A stretch of DNA of 64,000 nucleotides from Thermomicrobiaceae bacterium (GTDB taxonomy: Bacteria > Chloroflexota > Chloroflexia > Thermomicrobiales > Thermomicrobiaceae): contig JADBJL010000091.1 in the NCBI GenBank assembly GCA_014874455.1, forward strand, positions 1-64,000. The letters are read 5' to 3'. The notes under the pieces are model-generated. The model made no database searches, had not been told where the DNA came from, and saw nothing but the letters and a program-made list of their open reading frames with translations. Position 1 is the stretch's first letter; every line of letters begins with the position of its first letter. Both the position numbers and the translations under genes were made by a program. Positions 36,195 to 45,129 of this stretch are shown piece after piece.

Positions 36195-36905
36195 ATGACT
36201 CTTGCGGGAACAGTCACGATGGTCACCGGCGGCACGGGGCAGGTCGGCCGGGTCGTCGTCCGTCGCTTCGCCGAGCAGGGTGGGCGGGTCATCGTCCCCT
36301 ATCGAAATCCGGCGAAGTGGGAGGAACTCCGCGCATGGATGGGGGCACTCGCAGCTCAGGTCGACGGCCTGCCCGCCGATCTGGCCGACCAGACCGCCGT
36401 CGAGCGCGCGGTCGCGCAGGCACTCGCCCGGCACGGGCAGATCGACCACCTGCTGTGCCTGGCGGGTGGCTTTGCGAGCGGGCGCTTCCTCGACGTCGGG
36501 GCGGAGCAGTGGGATCAGATGCTGGCGCTCAACCTGTTGCCCACCGTGCTCGTGCTGCGCGCCGTCTTGCCCCACTTCGTGGAGCGCGGCCGCGGGCGGG
36601 CAGTGACGATCGGCGCCCGCCAGGCGCTGGAACCGTCTGCGGGAGCTGCCTTCTACGCCGCGTCGAAAGCAGCGGTGATCGTCCTGACCCAGTCGATCGC
36701 GCGCGAGCTGCGCGGCACTGGCGTGACGGTCAACTGTGTCGTTCCGAGCACGATCGACACCGAGACGAACCGACAGATGATGCCCAAAGCCGACCCGACA
36801 AAGTGGGTCAAGCCCGAGGACGTGGCCGCGCTGCTGCTCTTCCTCTGCTCTCCGGAGGCAGAGGCGATCAACGGCGCCGTGATCCCGATCTACGGCAAGC
36901 TCTAA
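36195..36905 (+). CDS. short-chain dehydrogenase/reductase
   Basis: A 236-residue Rossmann oxidoreductase with TGGTGQVG at 11-18 for NAD(P) and YAASK as catalytic Tyr-Lys. The expected catalytic Ser region reads TIGARQALEP, with Ala where Ser is usual, and NNAG is replaced by LAGG, so activity may be altered. The end INGAVIPIYG is typical. GGAGG lies upstream of the ATG. Substrate unknown. It follows the flavoprotein remnant and converges with the M42 peptidase gene, ending 4 bases inside it. Confidence 0.85.
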   Translation: MTLAGTVTMVTGGTGQVGRVVVRRFAEQGGRVIVPYRNPAKWEELRAWMGALAAQVDGLPADLADQTAVERAVAQALARHGQIDHLLCLAGGFASGRFLDVGAEQWDQMLALNLLPTVLVLRAVLPHFVERGRGRAVTIGARQALEPSAGAAFYAASKAAVIVLTQSIARELRGTGVTVNCVVPSTIDTETNRQMMPKADPTKWVKPEDVAALLLFLCSPEAEAINGAVIPIYGKL

Positions 36906-37945
36906 CCGAGCGGCGTGCGGACGACAGCGGAAAGCAGCGCGAGCGTCAGCTCCAGGTCGCGCTCGTCGATCATCTCGAAGGCGGCGTGGGTGTACCTGGT
37001 ACCGACGGCGAGTAGCGCGGTCGGGATTCCCTGGCGGATGAGGGCGGCGCCGTCGCTGCCGAAGCGCTCGAACACCGCATGCTGCACCGGCACGCCCGCT
37101 GCTTCGGCGATCTCGGCCAGCCGCCAGGTCAACCGGTAGTCGTAGTGGGCCGATGCGTCCTTGTGCACGAGTTGTGGCCCCTGCCCGAGGGCTGTCGGCA
37201 TGGCCCGCTCTCCCACCGTCGGCAGGTCGCCGACCAGCCCGACCTCGAGCGCGATGGCGTAGTCGGCGTCCACGTCCTGGCGTAACGAGCTGGCGCCGAG
37301 CAGCCCGTTTTCCTCCTGCACGGTGACTGCAAAGTACAGGTCGCAGGCGAGCGATGACGCCTCGAGCTGCTCCAGCAGGAGCGTCATCGCGGCGAGTGCC
37401 ACCCGATCGTCCATCGCCTTGCCGTAGATCCGCGTACCCAGCCGCCGCACTGGAGGATTCCAGATCACGCCAGCACCGACGTGCACCCCACGCTCGATCG
37501 CCTCTTCTCGCGATCTGGCACCGATGTCGACAAAGAGATCGTCATAGGAGACAGCTTTGCCTCGCTGGCTCTCGGGAACAACGTGCCCGGTGGCGACCGC
37601 GAACAGCCCTTCGACCGGCCCCTTCCGCCCGAGCACGAGCGCCGGCTGCCCAACCGGGAACCGGTCAGCCGGCTCGCCTCGCACCTGGCCGGTGGTGAGC
37701 CAGAGGAATCCCTGCGGATCGATACTGCGGACGACAAAGCCGATCTCGTCGGCATGGGCCTGAAGCAACAAGCGCGGCCCCTGGCCACCGATGTGGGCGA
37801 TCAGGTTACCGACCCGCGAGCGCCAGATGCGCCGAGCGCGCGGTGCCCAGCGCGCCTCCAGCCAGTCGATGACGGCCGCTTCCTGCCCTGTCGGCCCGGG
37901 AAGCTCCAGCAGCTCGCGCAGCGTCTCGAAGCGGTCTTCGTCCAC
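36902..37945 (-). CDS. M42 family aminopeptidase/glutamyl-type metallopeptidase
   Basis: A dinuclear metallopeptidase of 347 residues, probably forming the large tetrahedral dodecamer typical of the family, that trims short peptides in the cytoplasm. Metal and catalytic blocks are LLQAHADEIGF, GKAMDDRVALA, VTVQEENGLLGA and TRYTHAAFEMID. I start at GTG 37945, 8 bases after AAGGAGG; an ATG at 38026 would add an unconserved leader. Confidence 0.9.
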   Translation of the reverse strand: MDEDRFETLRELLELPGPTGQEAAVIDWLEARWAPRARRIWRSRVGNLIAHIGGQGPRLLLQAHADEIGFVVRSIDPQGFLWLTTGQVRGEPADRFPVGQPALVLGRKGPVEGLFAVATGHVVPESQRGKAVSYDDLFVDIGARSREEAIERGVHVGAGVIWNPPVRRLGTRIYGKAMDDRVALAAMTLLLEQLEASSLACDLYFAVTVQEENGLLGASSLRQDVDADYAIALEVGLVGDLPTVGERAMPTALGQGPQLVHKDASAHYDYRLTWRLAEIAEAAGVPVQHAVFERFGSDGAALIRQGIPTALLAVGTRYTHAAFEMIDERDLELTLALLSAVVRTPLG

Positions 37946-38103
37946 CTGCACCACCTCCTTCTCCCACGCGCTCGCCAGTCCTGTCGCAGCGCGCCACGCG
38001 CCTCGCACGCTACCACAGGTCGACACCGCGTGGGGAAGGAAGTATGCGCCGAACTGCCGTCATTGCGGATTGGAAGGAGCACGACAGCGTCCCGCCGTGC
38101 CAC

Positions 38104-38652
38104 TCACTGGCGACGGCGAGGAGACTCGCTGTCGAGCATGGCCGCGAGCGCGCGCGCCCACCGGTTCGGCTTGCCGTCCGGTCGCGTCCCGGCGGCGCGC
38201 ACCATCATGCCGAGCGTGCGGCCGAGCGACGGCTCTGTCGACCGCTGTCGCGCTGCCGCTTGCGGCCGGCGTGGCGTCGCCGATTGCCCCGTCTCGGACT
38301 GAGTCGTCGATGACGACCGGGCGATACGAGGAGCTGGCGAGGCTGGCTTTGCCCGCATCGCGCGGATCACACGGCTGAGGCGGTCGTCGGCCGGCTGCAG
38401 GTGCCCCCCACGGCGCTTCCACAGGTATCGGCTGACGATCATCCCAACGAAGCCGCCGGAATAGGCGACCGCCGCTCCCGTGCCGAGCGGGTTCGCCGCA
38501 ATGATGTCGACCCCGCCGACGTCCGTGACCCAGATCACCCCCGCGGTGAGCAGGTAGCCGATGATCCAGGCCGCGGTCTCGTTGACTGCTTGCCCGAAGC
38601 GGTGACACGTCCTCCACGAGAGGAGAAAGACAAGCGGGACGATCAGCCACAC
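38104..38652 (-). CDS. membrane protein of unknown function
   Basis: Two to three hydrophobic spans in the first half (around IVPLVFLLSW, WIIGYLLTAGVIWV, AAVAYSGGFVGMI) and a basic, Ser/Pro/Gln-rich cytoplasmic tail of about 90 residues. I recognise no family. The GTG at 38652 has AGAGGTGG upstream and gives 182 residues; an earlier TTG at 38694 is less likely. Confidence 0.5.
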   Translation of the reverse strand: MWLIVPLVFLLSWRTCHRFGQAVNETAAWIIGYLLTAGVIWVTDVGGVDIIAANPLGTGAAVAYSGGFVGMIVSRYLWKRRGGHLQPADDRLSRVIRAMRAKPASPAPRIARSSSTTQSETGQSATPRRPQAAARQRSTEPSLGRTLGMMVRAAGTRPDGKPNRWARALAAMLDSESPRRRQ

Positions 38653-39005
38653 GGTCGCTCGCCACCTCTGCTCGACCCCGACCAACGGTACCAAGCGTAC
38701 TGGAATCGTCTGAGGCGCGCCAGCGCGCGCCGATCTCCTTCACCAGAGCCATCGCTGGACACGCTCCAACGCCCTCGGCGAACCAACGAGTTCGCGAGGT
38801 GTGGCAGGCTGCCCTCACCCGTCGTGTCCCTGGCTCACGCGATATGCTCAAATGGGCGGGCGGTGGTCAGCGCCAGCCACGTCCCGCATCTCACGGTTGC
38901 ACACGCTCGGGATTTGTGACACATCGTACCGACGTCCAGCTACGGAGGGGGGCGTACCTGCACAGGGCCGAGATCGAAGCGACGAGCAAGCGTGAGGAGA
39001 GCCGA
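38653..39005. other. divergent intergenic region
   Basis: About 350 bases between the membrane-protein and methyltransferase genes. I see no gene, clear promoter or hairpin here beyond the ribosome-binding site at its right end. Confidence 0.4.
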
Positions 39006-39788
39006 GTGATCTCGAAGATCGCGAGAGGGCTGGGACACCTGAGATTCTCTCGTTTACGGGGAGAAGGAAGCCGAGGCGTGCGCTGGCAGCGGCGGTTCCC
39101 CATATTCCTGGTGGGGCTGGGGCTGCTCGTCTTCTGGCAGAGACTCAACCGGCGGCCGCCCGTCACGCCGGACGAAGTGACTGAAGACGTGCGGCGCTTC
39201 TATGACCGGGTAGCGCCACGCTACGACCAGGCGATACGGCTGGCCGAGTGGGTGCTGTTCAAAGACGGGCGCCGGTGGGCGGCAGCGCAGGCCCGCGGGG
39301 ATACGCTCGAGATCGCCATCGGCACCGGGCGCAACCTGCCGTACTACGCTGACGACCTGCGTCTCACCGGAATCGACATCAGCACAGCGATGCTCGCGCT
39401 CGCGCAGGAACGGGCACAGCGACTGGGCCGTCAGGTCGAGCTGCGAGTCGGCGACGCCCAGGCGCTCGCCTTCCCTGACAGCTCGTTCGACACGGTGCTT
39501 TCCACGCTCTCGCTCTGCACGATCCCCGACGCGGAGAGGGCAGTCCGGGAAGCCGCTCGCGTGCTCCGGCCCGGCGGGCGCCTTGTACTGCTCGAGCACG
39601 TGCGGAGCCCACTCTTCCCTGTTCGGTGCGTCCAGCGCCTGCTGGAGCCGTTGACGCTGCGACTGGAGCACGACCACCTGCTACGCGAACCACTCGAATA
39701 TGTCCAGGCGGCCGGGCTGGTGGTAGAGCAGATGGAGCGCTCCCGGCTCGGTCTCGTCGAGCGGCTCGTCGCTCGCAAGCCGAGCTGA
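39006..39788 (+). CDS. membrane-anchored class I SAM-dependent methyltransferase
   Basis: The 260-residue protein has a basic N-terminus, one membrane span at about 31-45 (FPIFLVGLGLLVFW), then a UbiE/Methyltransf_11 type domain: the SAM-binding LEIAIGTGRN (101-110), GIDIS, GDAQALAFPDSSFD and the post-II motif VLRPGGRLVLLEH. The soluble domain would sit at the cytoplasmic face, suggesting a lipid or quinone-like acceptor. GTG 39006 follows GAGGAGA by 5 bases. Confidence 0.82.
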   Translation: MISKIARGLGHLRFSRLRGEGSRGVRWQRRFPIFLVGLGLLVFWQRLNRRPPVTPDEVTEDVRRFYDRVAPRYDQAIRLAEWVLFKDGRRWAAAQARGDTLEIAIGTGRNLPYYADDLRLTGIDISTAMLALAQERAQRLGRQVELRVGDAQALAFPDSSFDTVLSTLSLCTIPDAERAVREAARVLRPGGRLVLLEHVRSPLFPVRCVQRLLEPLTLRLEHDHLLREPLEYVQAAGLVVEQMERSRLGLVERLVARKPS

Positions 39789-39795
39789 TCCGGCT

Positions 39796-40671
39796 TCAGG
39801 CACGGCGAGGCAGCCCGGTCTCGATCGGCACGTCGTCGCGGTTGCCCCACTCGGCCCAGCTCCCGTCGTAGACCCGAACGTTCCGGTAGCCGGACAGCAG
39901 CAGCGCCAGCGCCGCATGGGCAGCGCGGACGCCGCCCTGGCAGTAGGTGATCACCGGGGTGTCGGGCGTCACCCCGACCGCCTCGTGGCGCGCCCGGATC
40001 TCCGCAGGCGACCGGAAGGTACGGTCACCGTCCCAGTCGAGGTTCTCCTGCCAGAAGCGGTGGATCGCGCCCGGAACGTGCCCACCGCGCCGCGCCCGCA
40101 CTTCCTCGCCGGTATACTCAGTCAGCCGCCGCACGTCGAGGACAACCGCCTCGCCCGTGTCGATCGCTCGGCGCACGTCGTCCAGCGTCGCGATCAGCTC
40201 GGGATGAACATCGCCGTCGAGCGTGAAGCGAGCGGGGCGAACCGTCGCCTCGTCGGTCGTGACCGGGCGCCCCTCGGCCAGCCACTTCGTCCAGCCGCCC
40301 TCGAGGATGCGCACCTGATGGCCGCGCCCGTAGCGGGTGAGAACGAGCCAGACACGAGCGCCGAAGTGGCCGCCCTCATCGTCGTAGGTGACGATCAGGT
40401 GCTCGTCCCCGATCCCGTACCGGCTCAGTTCAACGGCGACACGCTCCGGCGAGGCCATCATATACTCGACCGGGTGATCAGGGTCGCTCAGCGCAGCGTT
40501 CCAGTCGAAGTACGTCGCGCCCGGGATATGCCCTCGGCGGTACTCCTCGAAAGCATCGCGGCCGTCGAAGTAATAGCGGCAGTCCAGGATCCGCAGGCCC
40601 GGTTCACCCAGCCGCGCGGCTAACCACTCGGTCGTGACGAGGACGTCCTCTCGGCGAAGTTCGAGACGCAT
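39796..40671 (-). CDS. sulfurtransferase (two-domain rhodanese)
   Basis: A 291-residue thiosulfate or mercaptopyruvate sulfurtransferase that moves sulfane sulfur to cyanide or thiol acceptors. The second rhodanese domain has the active Cys in TYCQGGVRA (C244); the first has Asp in its place (TYDDEGGHFGAR), the usual inactive domain. CQGGVRA resembles thiosulfate-type rather than CGSGVTA mercaptopyruvate-type loops. GAGGAGG lies 6 bases before ATG 40671. It converges with the methyltransferase gene. Confidence 0.9.
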   Translation of the reverse strand: MRLELRREDVLVTTEWLAARLGEPGLRILDCRYYFDGRDAFEEYRRGHIPGATYFDWNAALSDPDHPVEYMMASPERVAVELSRYGIGDEHLIVTYDDEGGHFGARVWLVLTRYGRGHQVRILEGGWTKWLAEGRPVTTDEATVRPARFTLDGDVHPELIATLDDVRRAIDTGEAVVLDVRRLTEYTGEEVRARRGGHVPGAIHRFWQENLDWDGDRTFRSPAEIRARHEAVGVTPDTPVITYCQGGVRAAHAALALLLSGYRNVRVYDGSWAEWGNRDDVPIETGLPRRA

Positions 40672-40887
40672 CTGCAACCTCCTCTGCTGTCTCCCCGTCG
40701 CCTCGCCTCGCTCGACGCTCGGCCTCGGGTCTTCGCGTCCCAGCCTAGCGAGGCCGCGTCCATGGAGCGTTGGGGTGGATACGTATACCGATGGACGTGC
40801 AGCACGAGAATGTCGGCGGGCTACGCGAGCGACGACGCCGGTCGCGCCCCTGCATCGTTTCCGAGTATACGGGGCCTCACCGGCACG

Positions 40888-41289
40888 TCATCCGCCGGGC
40901 TGAGCCCGTTCCCTTCGCCAGCGAAGGTACGCCGCGAACCGCAGCAACTCGGCCAGGTCGTCCTGCGTCAGGCCGGTGAGGAGATCGGGTGGGGATTCAG
41001 CGGCAGTCCCCTCCCCGGCCGGCTCGAGCCGGCTGGCGACCGCGCGCAGCAGGCCAGCCAGCGAAAGGCTGTAGGCCGCTGCCAGGCTGCCCAGCGCCTC
41101 CGGCGAAGGCGCCTTCCGTCCCCGTTCGAGCTCGCTCAGGTACGGAACCGACAGGCCAGAGCGCTCGCTCAGCTCGCGCAGCGACCAGCCGCGGTTACGC
41201 CGCAAGTCTGACAACGCCCACCCTAACGCTGCGCGGTACTCCGCCCCAGCGGGTTCGGAGTCGGCAGCTTTACCCGAGTGCCCGCTCAC
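40888..41289 (-). CDS. XRE family helix-turn-helix regulator
   Basis: A 133-residue protein with a Cro/C1-type HTH near residues 24-78 (LRRNRGWSLRELSERSGLSVPYLSELERGRK split around the turn) followed by a short helical C-terminal region. Its GTG start overlaps the TGA of the preceding yjbQ-like gene, so the two are translated together. The target is unknown; regulation of its own operon is likely. Confidence 0.85.
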   Translation of the reverse strand: MSGHSGKAADSEPAGAEYRAALGWALSDLRRNRGWSLRELSERSGLSVPYLSELERGRKAPSPEALGSLAAAYSLSLAGLLRAVASRLEPAGEGTAAESPPDLLTGLTQDDLAELLRFAAYLRWRRERAQPGG

Positions 41290-41708
41290 TCGCCTAACAC
41301 CTGAATCACCACGTTGCGTGTCCGAGGATGCGTATCGAAGTCGATGAGCACCACTCGCTGCCAGGTTCCCAACAACACCTCACCTCGCTCGAAGGGAATC
41401 GTCACTGAGGGGCCGATGACCAGCGCCCGGAGGTGACTGTGCGCATTGTCGTCGTAGTTGAGCCGGTCGTGCAGGTAGTCCACCCCAGCCGGGGCGATCC
41501 GCTCGCCGACCTGCTTCACGTCTTCGATCAGCCCTGGCTCATATTCGCTGACGGTGACCCCGGCGGTCGAGTGTGCGACGAAGACGGTAACGACGCCTCT
41601 CTGGAACTCGCTTGCGGCGATCGCCTGGCGAACCATCGGCGTGAGGTCGATCATCTGGTCGTTCCCGCGGGTCGGGACTTGAGTGCGAGCCGAGTAGACC
41701 TTGCACAT
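41286..41708 (-). CDS. YjbQ/UPF0047 family protein
   Basis: A 140-residue protein of the YjbQ family, a trimeric barrel with a conserved His cluster, of which FVAHSTAGVTVSEYEPGL, DDNAHSHL and LGTWQRVVLIDFD can be seen. Members are called secondary thiamine-phosphate synthases because they can replace ThiE weakly; the natural role is unsure. I start at ATG 41708; GTG codons upstream are possible. It is coupled to the XRE regulator gene by GTGA. Confidence 0.85.
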   Translation of the reverse strand: MCKVYSARTQVPTRGNDQMIDLTPMVRQAIAASEFQRGVVTVFVAHSTAGVTVSEYEPGLIEDVKQVGERIAPAGVDYLHDRLNYDDNAHSHLRALVIGPSVTIPFERGEVLLGTWQRVVLIDFDTHPRTRNVVIQVLGE

Positions 41709-41903
41709 GATCGACACCCGTTTCGCTTCCCCCACAGGCCGTTGGCTTACGGTTCGACAATGCAGCTACCGAGTGCGCCGCGGCTGTAACCGCTCAGCGC
41801 CTCTCGCCGGTACAAGGCAATCGTCTTTCGCCTCCTCCATGGAGCGAGCTGCCACAGCGGTCACGTGCGCCTCTACTCTCCGAGAGCCTCGAAGGCCCGC
41901 TCG

Positions 41904-43388
41904 CTACCGGTTCGCGTAGTCCTCCAGGAAGTACACCAGGGTGCACACACCATGCCCGGTACCGCCAGCGGGCCCGAGTGGGCCCGCGCGCTCGGCCCAG
42001 GCCGGCCCGGCGATGTCGAGGTGGGCCCACGTGACGCCCTCGGTGAATTCCCGGAGGAACAGCGCCGCGTTGACTGCCCCTCCCCAGCGGCCACCAGTGT
42101 TCTTGATGTCCGCATGCTCGCTCTTCAACAGCTCCAGGTACTCGTCCCAGAGCGGCAGAGGCCATAGCTTCTCTCCGGCACGCTCACCAGCGCGCACCAA
42201 CCCATCGAGCAGTGCGCGGTCGGTACCGAAAAGCCCGGTCCCCTGCTTCCCGAGCGCCACGACACACGCTCCTGTCAGCGTCGCCAGGTCGATCAGGAGC
42301 TGGACACCCTGCCGAGCGGCATAAGTCAGCGCATCGGCGAGCAGCAGCCGACCCTCCGCATCAGTGCTGATCACCTCGATCGTCTTGCCGTTGAGCGCGC
42401 GCAGGATATCGCCGGGACGGAACGCTGCGCCGTCCGGCATGTTCTCGGCCGCCGCCACGACTCCGTGGACGGTCAACGGCAGGCCCAGCTCAGCCACCGC
42501 CCGCAGCGTGCCGATCACCGCCGCCGCCCCGGCCATGTCACCCTTCATCCGCTCCATACCCTCGGCTGGCTTGATACTGAGGCCGCCGCTGTCGAAGGTG
42601 ACCCCCTTGCCGACCAGCCCGATGCTCGCCAGAGAGTCGCCGGCAGGTCGATAGACCAGGTGAATCAGACGTGGCTCGTGCCGGCTTCCCTGCCCGACGG
42701 CCAGGATGGCACCAGCTCCGATCTCCTCCAACATGCCCCGGTCGTAGACCGTACACTCGAGCCCGACCTGCTCGGCGAGTTCCCAGGCGATCCCCGCCAG
42801 TCGCTCAGGAGAGAGATCATTGGCCGGGCGATTGACGAGATCGCGAGCCAAGTTCACCGCCTCGACCGTCGTCCGGCCACGCGCGATCGGCCGCTCCACG
42901 GCGGCCGGATCCGCGAGGAAGACAACGTGTTCGAGCTGGCGTGCCGCCTCAGAACTCGTACGGTACTCGAGAAAGCGATACGCCCCCAACCCCACCCCCT
43001 CGACGGCGGCCCGGCAGACTGCCCCCGGATCGAGACCTTCGACCGCCGGTAACGGTGAGGAGAGCGTGCGTACCCCAGCCTCCGCCGCTGCCTGCGCTGC
43101 CGCTCCCCAGGCGCGCCTGATCTGGTCGGCTGTCTGCCTTTCCTGCGACCCGATGCCGGTCACGACCAAGCACCGCGCCGGTAGCCGCCCCCATGTCGGC
43201 AAGACAGCGGCCTGGCCCACCCGACCACTCAGCCCCAGGCTGCTCAAACCCTGGCGGAGCGCGCCATCGAGCGCACGATCGAGCTCCTGCACCGATGCGT
43301 CCAGGCTCCCATCGGCCAGGACTGGCACCAGCAAGGTGTCGGTGACCTCGAGCGGGGAGCGCTGCTCGGCGGTGAAGCGGATGCTCAT
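41904..43388 (-). CDS. pepA: leucyl aminopeptidase (M17)
   Basis: A 494-residue dizinc aminopeptidase, usually a cytoplasmic hexamer that removes N-terminal Leu and other residues from peptides. The metal/catalytic blocks GKGVTFDSGGLSIKP, MKGDMAGAA and STDAEGRLLLADAL are present; the first residue of the last is Ser where most have Asn. ATG overlaps the stop of the DUF1684 gene (ATGA). Confidence 0.93.
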   Translation of the reverse strand: MSIRFTAEQRSPLEVTDTLLVPVLADGSLDASVQELDRALDGALRQGLSSLGLSGRVGQAAVLPTWGRLPARCLVVTGIGSQERQTADQIRRAWGAAAQAAAEAGVRTLSSPLPAVEGLDPGAVCRAAVEGVGLGAYRFLEYRTSSEAARQLEHVVFLADPAAVERPIARGRTTVEAVNLARDLVNRPANDLSPERLAGIAWELAEQVGLECTVYDRGMLEEIGAGAILAVGQGSRHEPRLIHLVYRPAGDSLASIGLVGKGVTFDSGGLSIKPAEGMERMKGDMAGAAAVIGTLRAVAELGLPLTVHGVVAAAENMPDGAAFRPGDILRALNGKTIEVISTDAEGRLLLADALTYAARQGVQLLIDLATLTGACVVALGKQGTGLFGTDRALLDGLVRAGERAGEKLWPLPLWDEYLELLKSEHADIKNTGGRWGGAVNAALFLREFTEGVTWAHLDIAGPAWAERAGPLGPAGGTGHGVCTLVYFLEDYANR

Positions 43389-43957
43389 GGGGCGTCCTCC
43401 TCGGAGCTCTCGAGCGTCAGGCTGAGGGGGTGAACCGAGACGAAGTCCGGATAGATCTTCTCACCGGCCCGGATCGGTACGTCGACCACGTTCTCAGCCG
43501 GCGGGAGAGGACACGTCCAGCGGTCGTTGTACGCGCAGTACGGGTTATAGGCGTAGTTGAAGTCGACCACCAGTTTGCCATCGGGCGCCTCTTGAGGGTC
43601 GAGGTACCGGCCGACTGGATAGGTCTCCTTACCGGCTGTCGCGTCGCGGAACGGTAAGAAGTACCGGCCGCGTCCCACTTCCCGGTAGACGACGAAACTG
43701 ACGGGCTTGCCCTCGATCGTCACCGTGATCTTGCCGGCCGGGATGAACTCTTTCGGCTCGCCGGTGGTCGTCGCGAGCACGACTGGCTCGTGCGAGACGG
43801 CCTCTCGATCGAGTTCAACCACGAACCGGAGCGCGGGGTTCTCCGGGTAGTAGCTCAGCCCCTGGAAGCGCTCTCGCTGTTCGGGCAGCAGCGGCGAGTT
43901 CGGGTGGCTGCGGAAAAACTGGTCACGGCGGCGACGGTACTCTTCTAGGCGGCTCAT
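43385..43957 (-). CDS. DUF1684 family protein
   Basis: The 190-residue protein has the strongly conserved DUF1684 core: RYFLPFRDATAGKETYP, DFNYAYNPYCAYN and CPLPPAENVVDVPIRAGE. The function of this family is not established. GGAG is 7 bases upstream of the ATG. It is the first gene of a two-gene operon with pepA. Confidence 0.88.
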   Translation of the reverse strand: MSRLEEYRRRRDQFFRSHPNSPLLPEQRERFQGLSYYPENPALRFVVELDREAVSHEPVVLATTTGEPKEFIPAGKITVTIEGKPVSFVVYREVGRGRYFLPFRDATAGKETYPVGRYLDPQEAPDGKLVVDFNYAYNPYCAYNDRWTCPLPPAENVVDVPIRAGEKIYPDFVSVHPLSLTLESSEEDAP

Positions 43958-44050
43958 CGGCTTGCTCCAGTCCTCAGGAACACGTCCACAGGGCAGAGAC
44001 GGCCCCGACGGCTAGGATACCGCAGGTGGCAAGTGAGCACGGCAAACGGA

Positions 44051-44077
44051 AAGCCGGCCCATAGAGATGGCCGGCTT
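44051..44077 (-). terminator. hairpin terminator of the small-peptide unit
   Basis: AAGCCGGCC (44051-44059) pairs with GGCCGGCTT (44069-44077) around a 9-base loop. On the minus strand it is followed by a T-rich stretch TTTCCGTTT, so it ends transcripts coming from the unit at 44143-44278. Confidence 0.68.
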
Positions 44078-44142
44078 CCGGTTCTCTTGGGCGCTCACCG
44101 GGACGCGTCAGATACCGTTCGCCGCGCCACGCGCCAGACGAC

Positions 44143-44190
44143 CTAGCTGACGACCTCCACAGTGACGCCCGGGACTGCGCTACTACTCAT
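44143..44190 (-). CDS. putative 15-residue peptide, unknown
   Basis: The frame ATG to TAG encodes MSSSAVPGVTVEVVS. It sits between a good promoter (44250-44278) and a hairpin terminator (44051-44077) on the same strand, and a perfect ribosome site AAGGAGGTGAT (44209-44199) lies about 12 bases upstream. A 5-codon frame MPGYE begins at ATG 44200, right against the same site and overlapping this start. The peptide could be a leader, a short signal or a modified-peptide precursor; it may also be a regulatory RNA with no product. No modifying enzyme is next to it. Confidence 0.33.
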   Translation of the reverse strand: MSSSAVPGVTVEVVS

Positions 44191-44249
44191 ATCCGGGCAT
44201 CACCTCCTTCCACCCTGCGCGGTCAACTCGACCACCGATCAACGCCATG

Positions 44250-44278
44250 AGCCTAGCATGTGGCCATCGGGGTGTCAA
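44250..44278 (-). promoter_or_regulatory. promoter of the small-peptide unit
   Basis: Consensus TTGACA (44278-44273), 17 bases, TAGGCT (44255-44250) on the minus strand; transcription would start near 44243 and run about 190 bases to the hairpin at 44051-44077. Confidence 0.62.
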
Positions 44279-44376
44279 CCAAGCAGCAACTGCCGCGCTT
44301 CCGCAGGTTGACAGAGTGCGTCGCTGCTCCCTATCATCCCGGCGGCTGCGCCCTGGTGTGCAGCGAGGAGGAGCGG

Positions 44377-45129
44377 ATGACCGAACCCTTGTACCTCGAC
44401 GACAGTTATCTCCGCGAGTTCGACGCCCGCGTCGTGGCCGTCACCCCAGACAACGGCGTGGTGCTCGACCGCACCGCTTTCTACCCTGGCGGCGGTGGCC
44501 AGCCGCACGATACCGGCACCCTATACGCTGGCGACCATGCCTGGCGCGTCGTCTCGCTCCGCCGGGGAACAGAGTACGGGCAGATCGTACATGTGCTCGA
44601 GGGCGGCCCACCCCCGGCCATCGGCACCGACGTCCACGGGGTGATCGACTGGGAGCGCCGCTACCGGCTGATGCGCACCCACACAGCGCTCCACGTCCTC
44701 TGCGGCGTGGTCTTCCGCGAGTACGGCGCCCTGGTCACCGGCGGCAATATGGACGTGGACAAGGCGCGCATGGACTTCGAGCTCGAAGATCTCAACCCCG
44801 AGCGAGTCGCCCGGATCGAGGCGCTGGTCAACCAGGCCCTCGCCCGGGGACTCGAGGTACGCTGGCGCACGCTCCCGCGGAGCGAGGCGGAGCAGATCCC
44901 TGACTTGATCCGCACCAAGGTCAACCTGCTGCCGCCTACCATTACCGAGGTGCGTGTGGTGGAGATCGTCGGTCTCGATCTCCAGGCGGACGGCGGCACG
45001 CACGTGCGCAATACGCGAGAAGTCGGCGGCATCAAGGTGATCGGTACCCGCTCCAAAGGACGGATCAACAAGCGGCTCGAGATCGCCCTGGTCGATCCCA
45101 GCGCGCCGGAACAGGGAGCACTCGCGTGA
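44377..45129 (+). CDS. alanyl-tRNA editing protein (AlaX type)
   Basis: A free-standing homolog of the AlaRS editing domain that hydrolyses Ser- or Gly-tRNA(Ala). The 250-residue protein has FYPGGGGQP near 35-43, the zinc motif HTALH (H102, H106) and the second motif ADGGTHVRNT, in which Asp sits where AlaRS has Cys. GAGGAGGAG precedes ATG 44377. It overlaps the next aminotransferase by GTGA. Confidence 0.88.
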   Translation: MTEPLYLDDSYLREFDARVVAVTPDNGVVLDRTAFYPGGGGQPHDTGTLYAGDHAWRVVSLRRGTEYGQIVHVLEGGPPPAIGTDVHGVIDWERRYRLMRTHTALHVLCGVVFREYGALVTGGNMDVDKARMDFELEDLNPERVARIEALVNQALARGLEVRWRTLPRSEAEQIPDLIRTKVNLLPPTITEVRVVEIVGLDLQADGGTHVRNTREVGGIKVIGTRSKGRINKRLEIALVDPSAPEQGALA

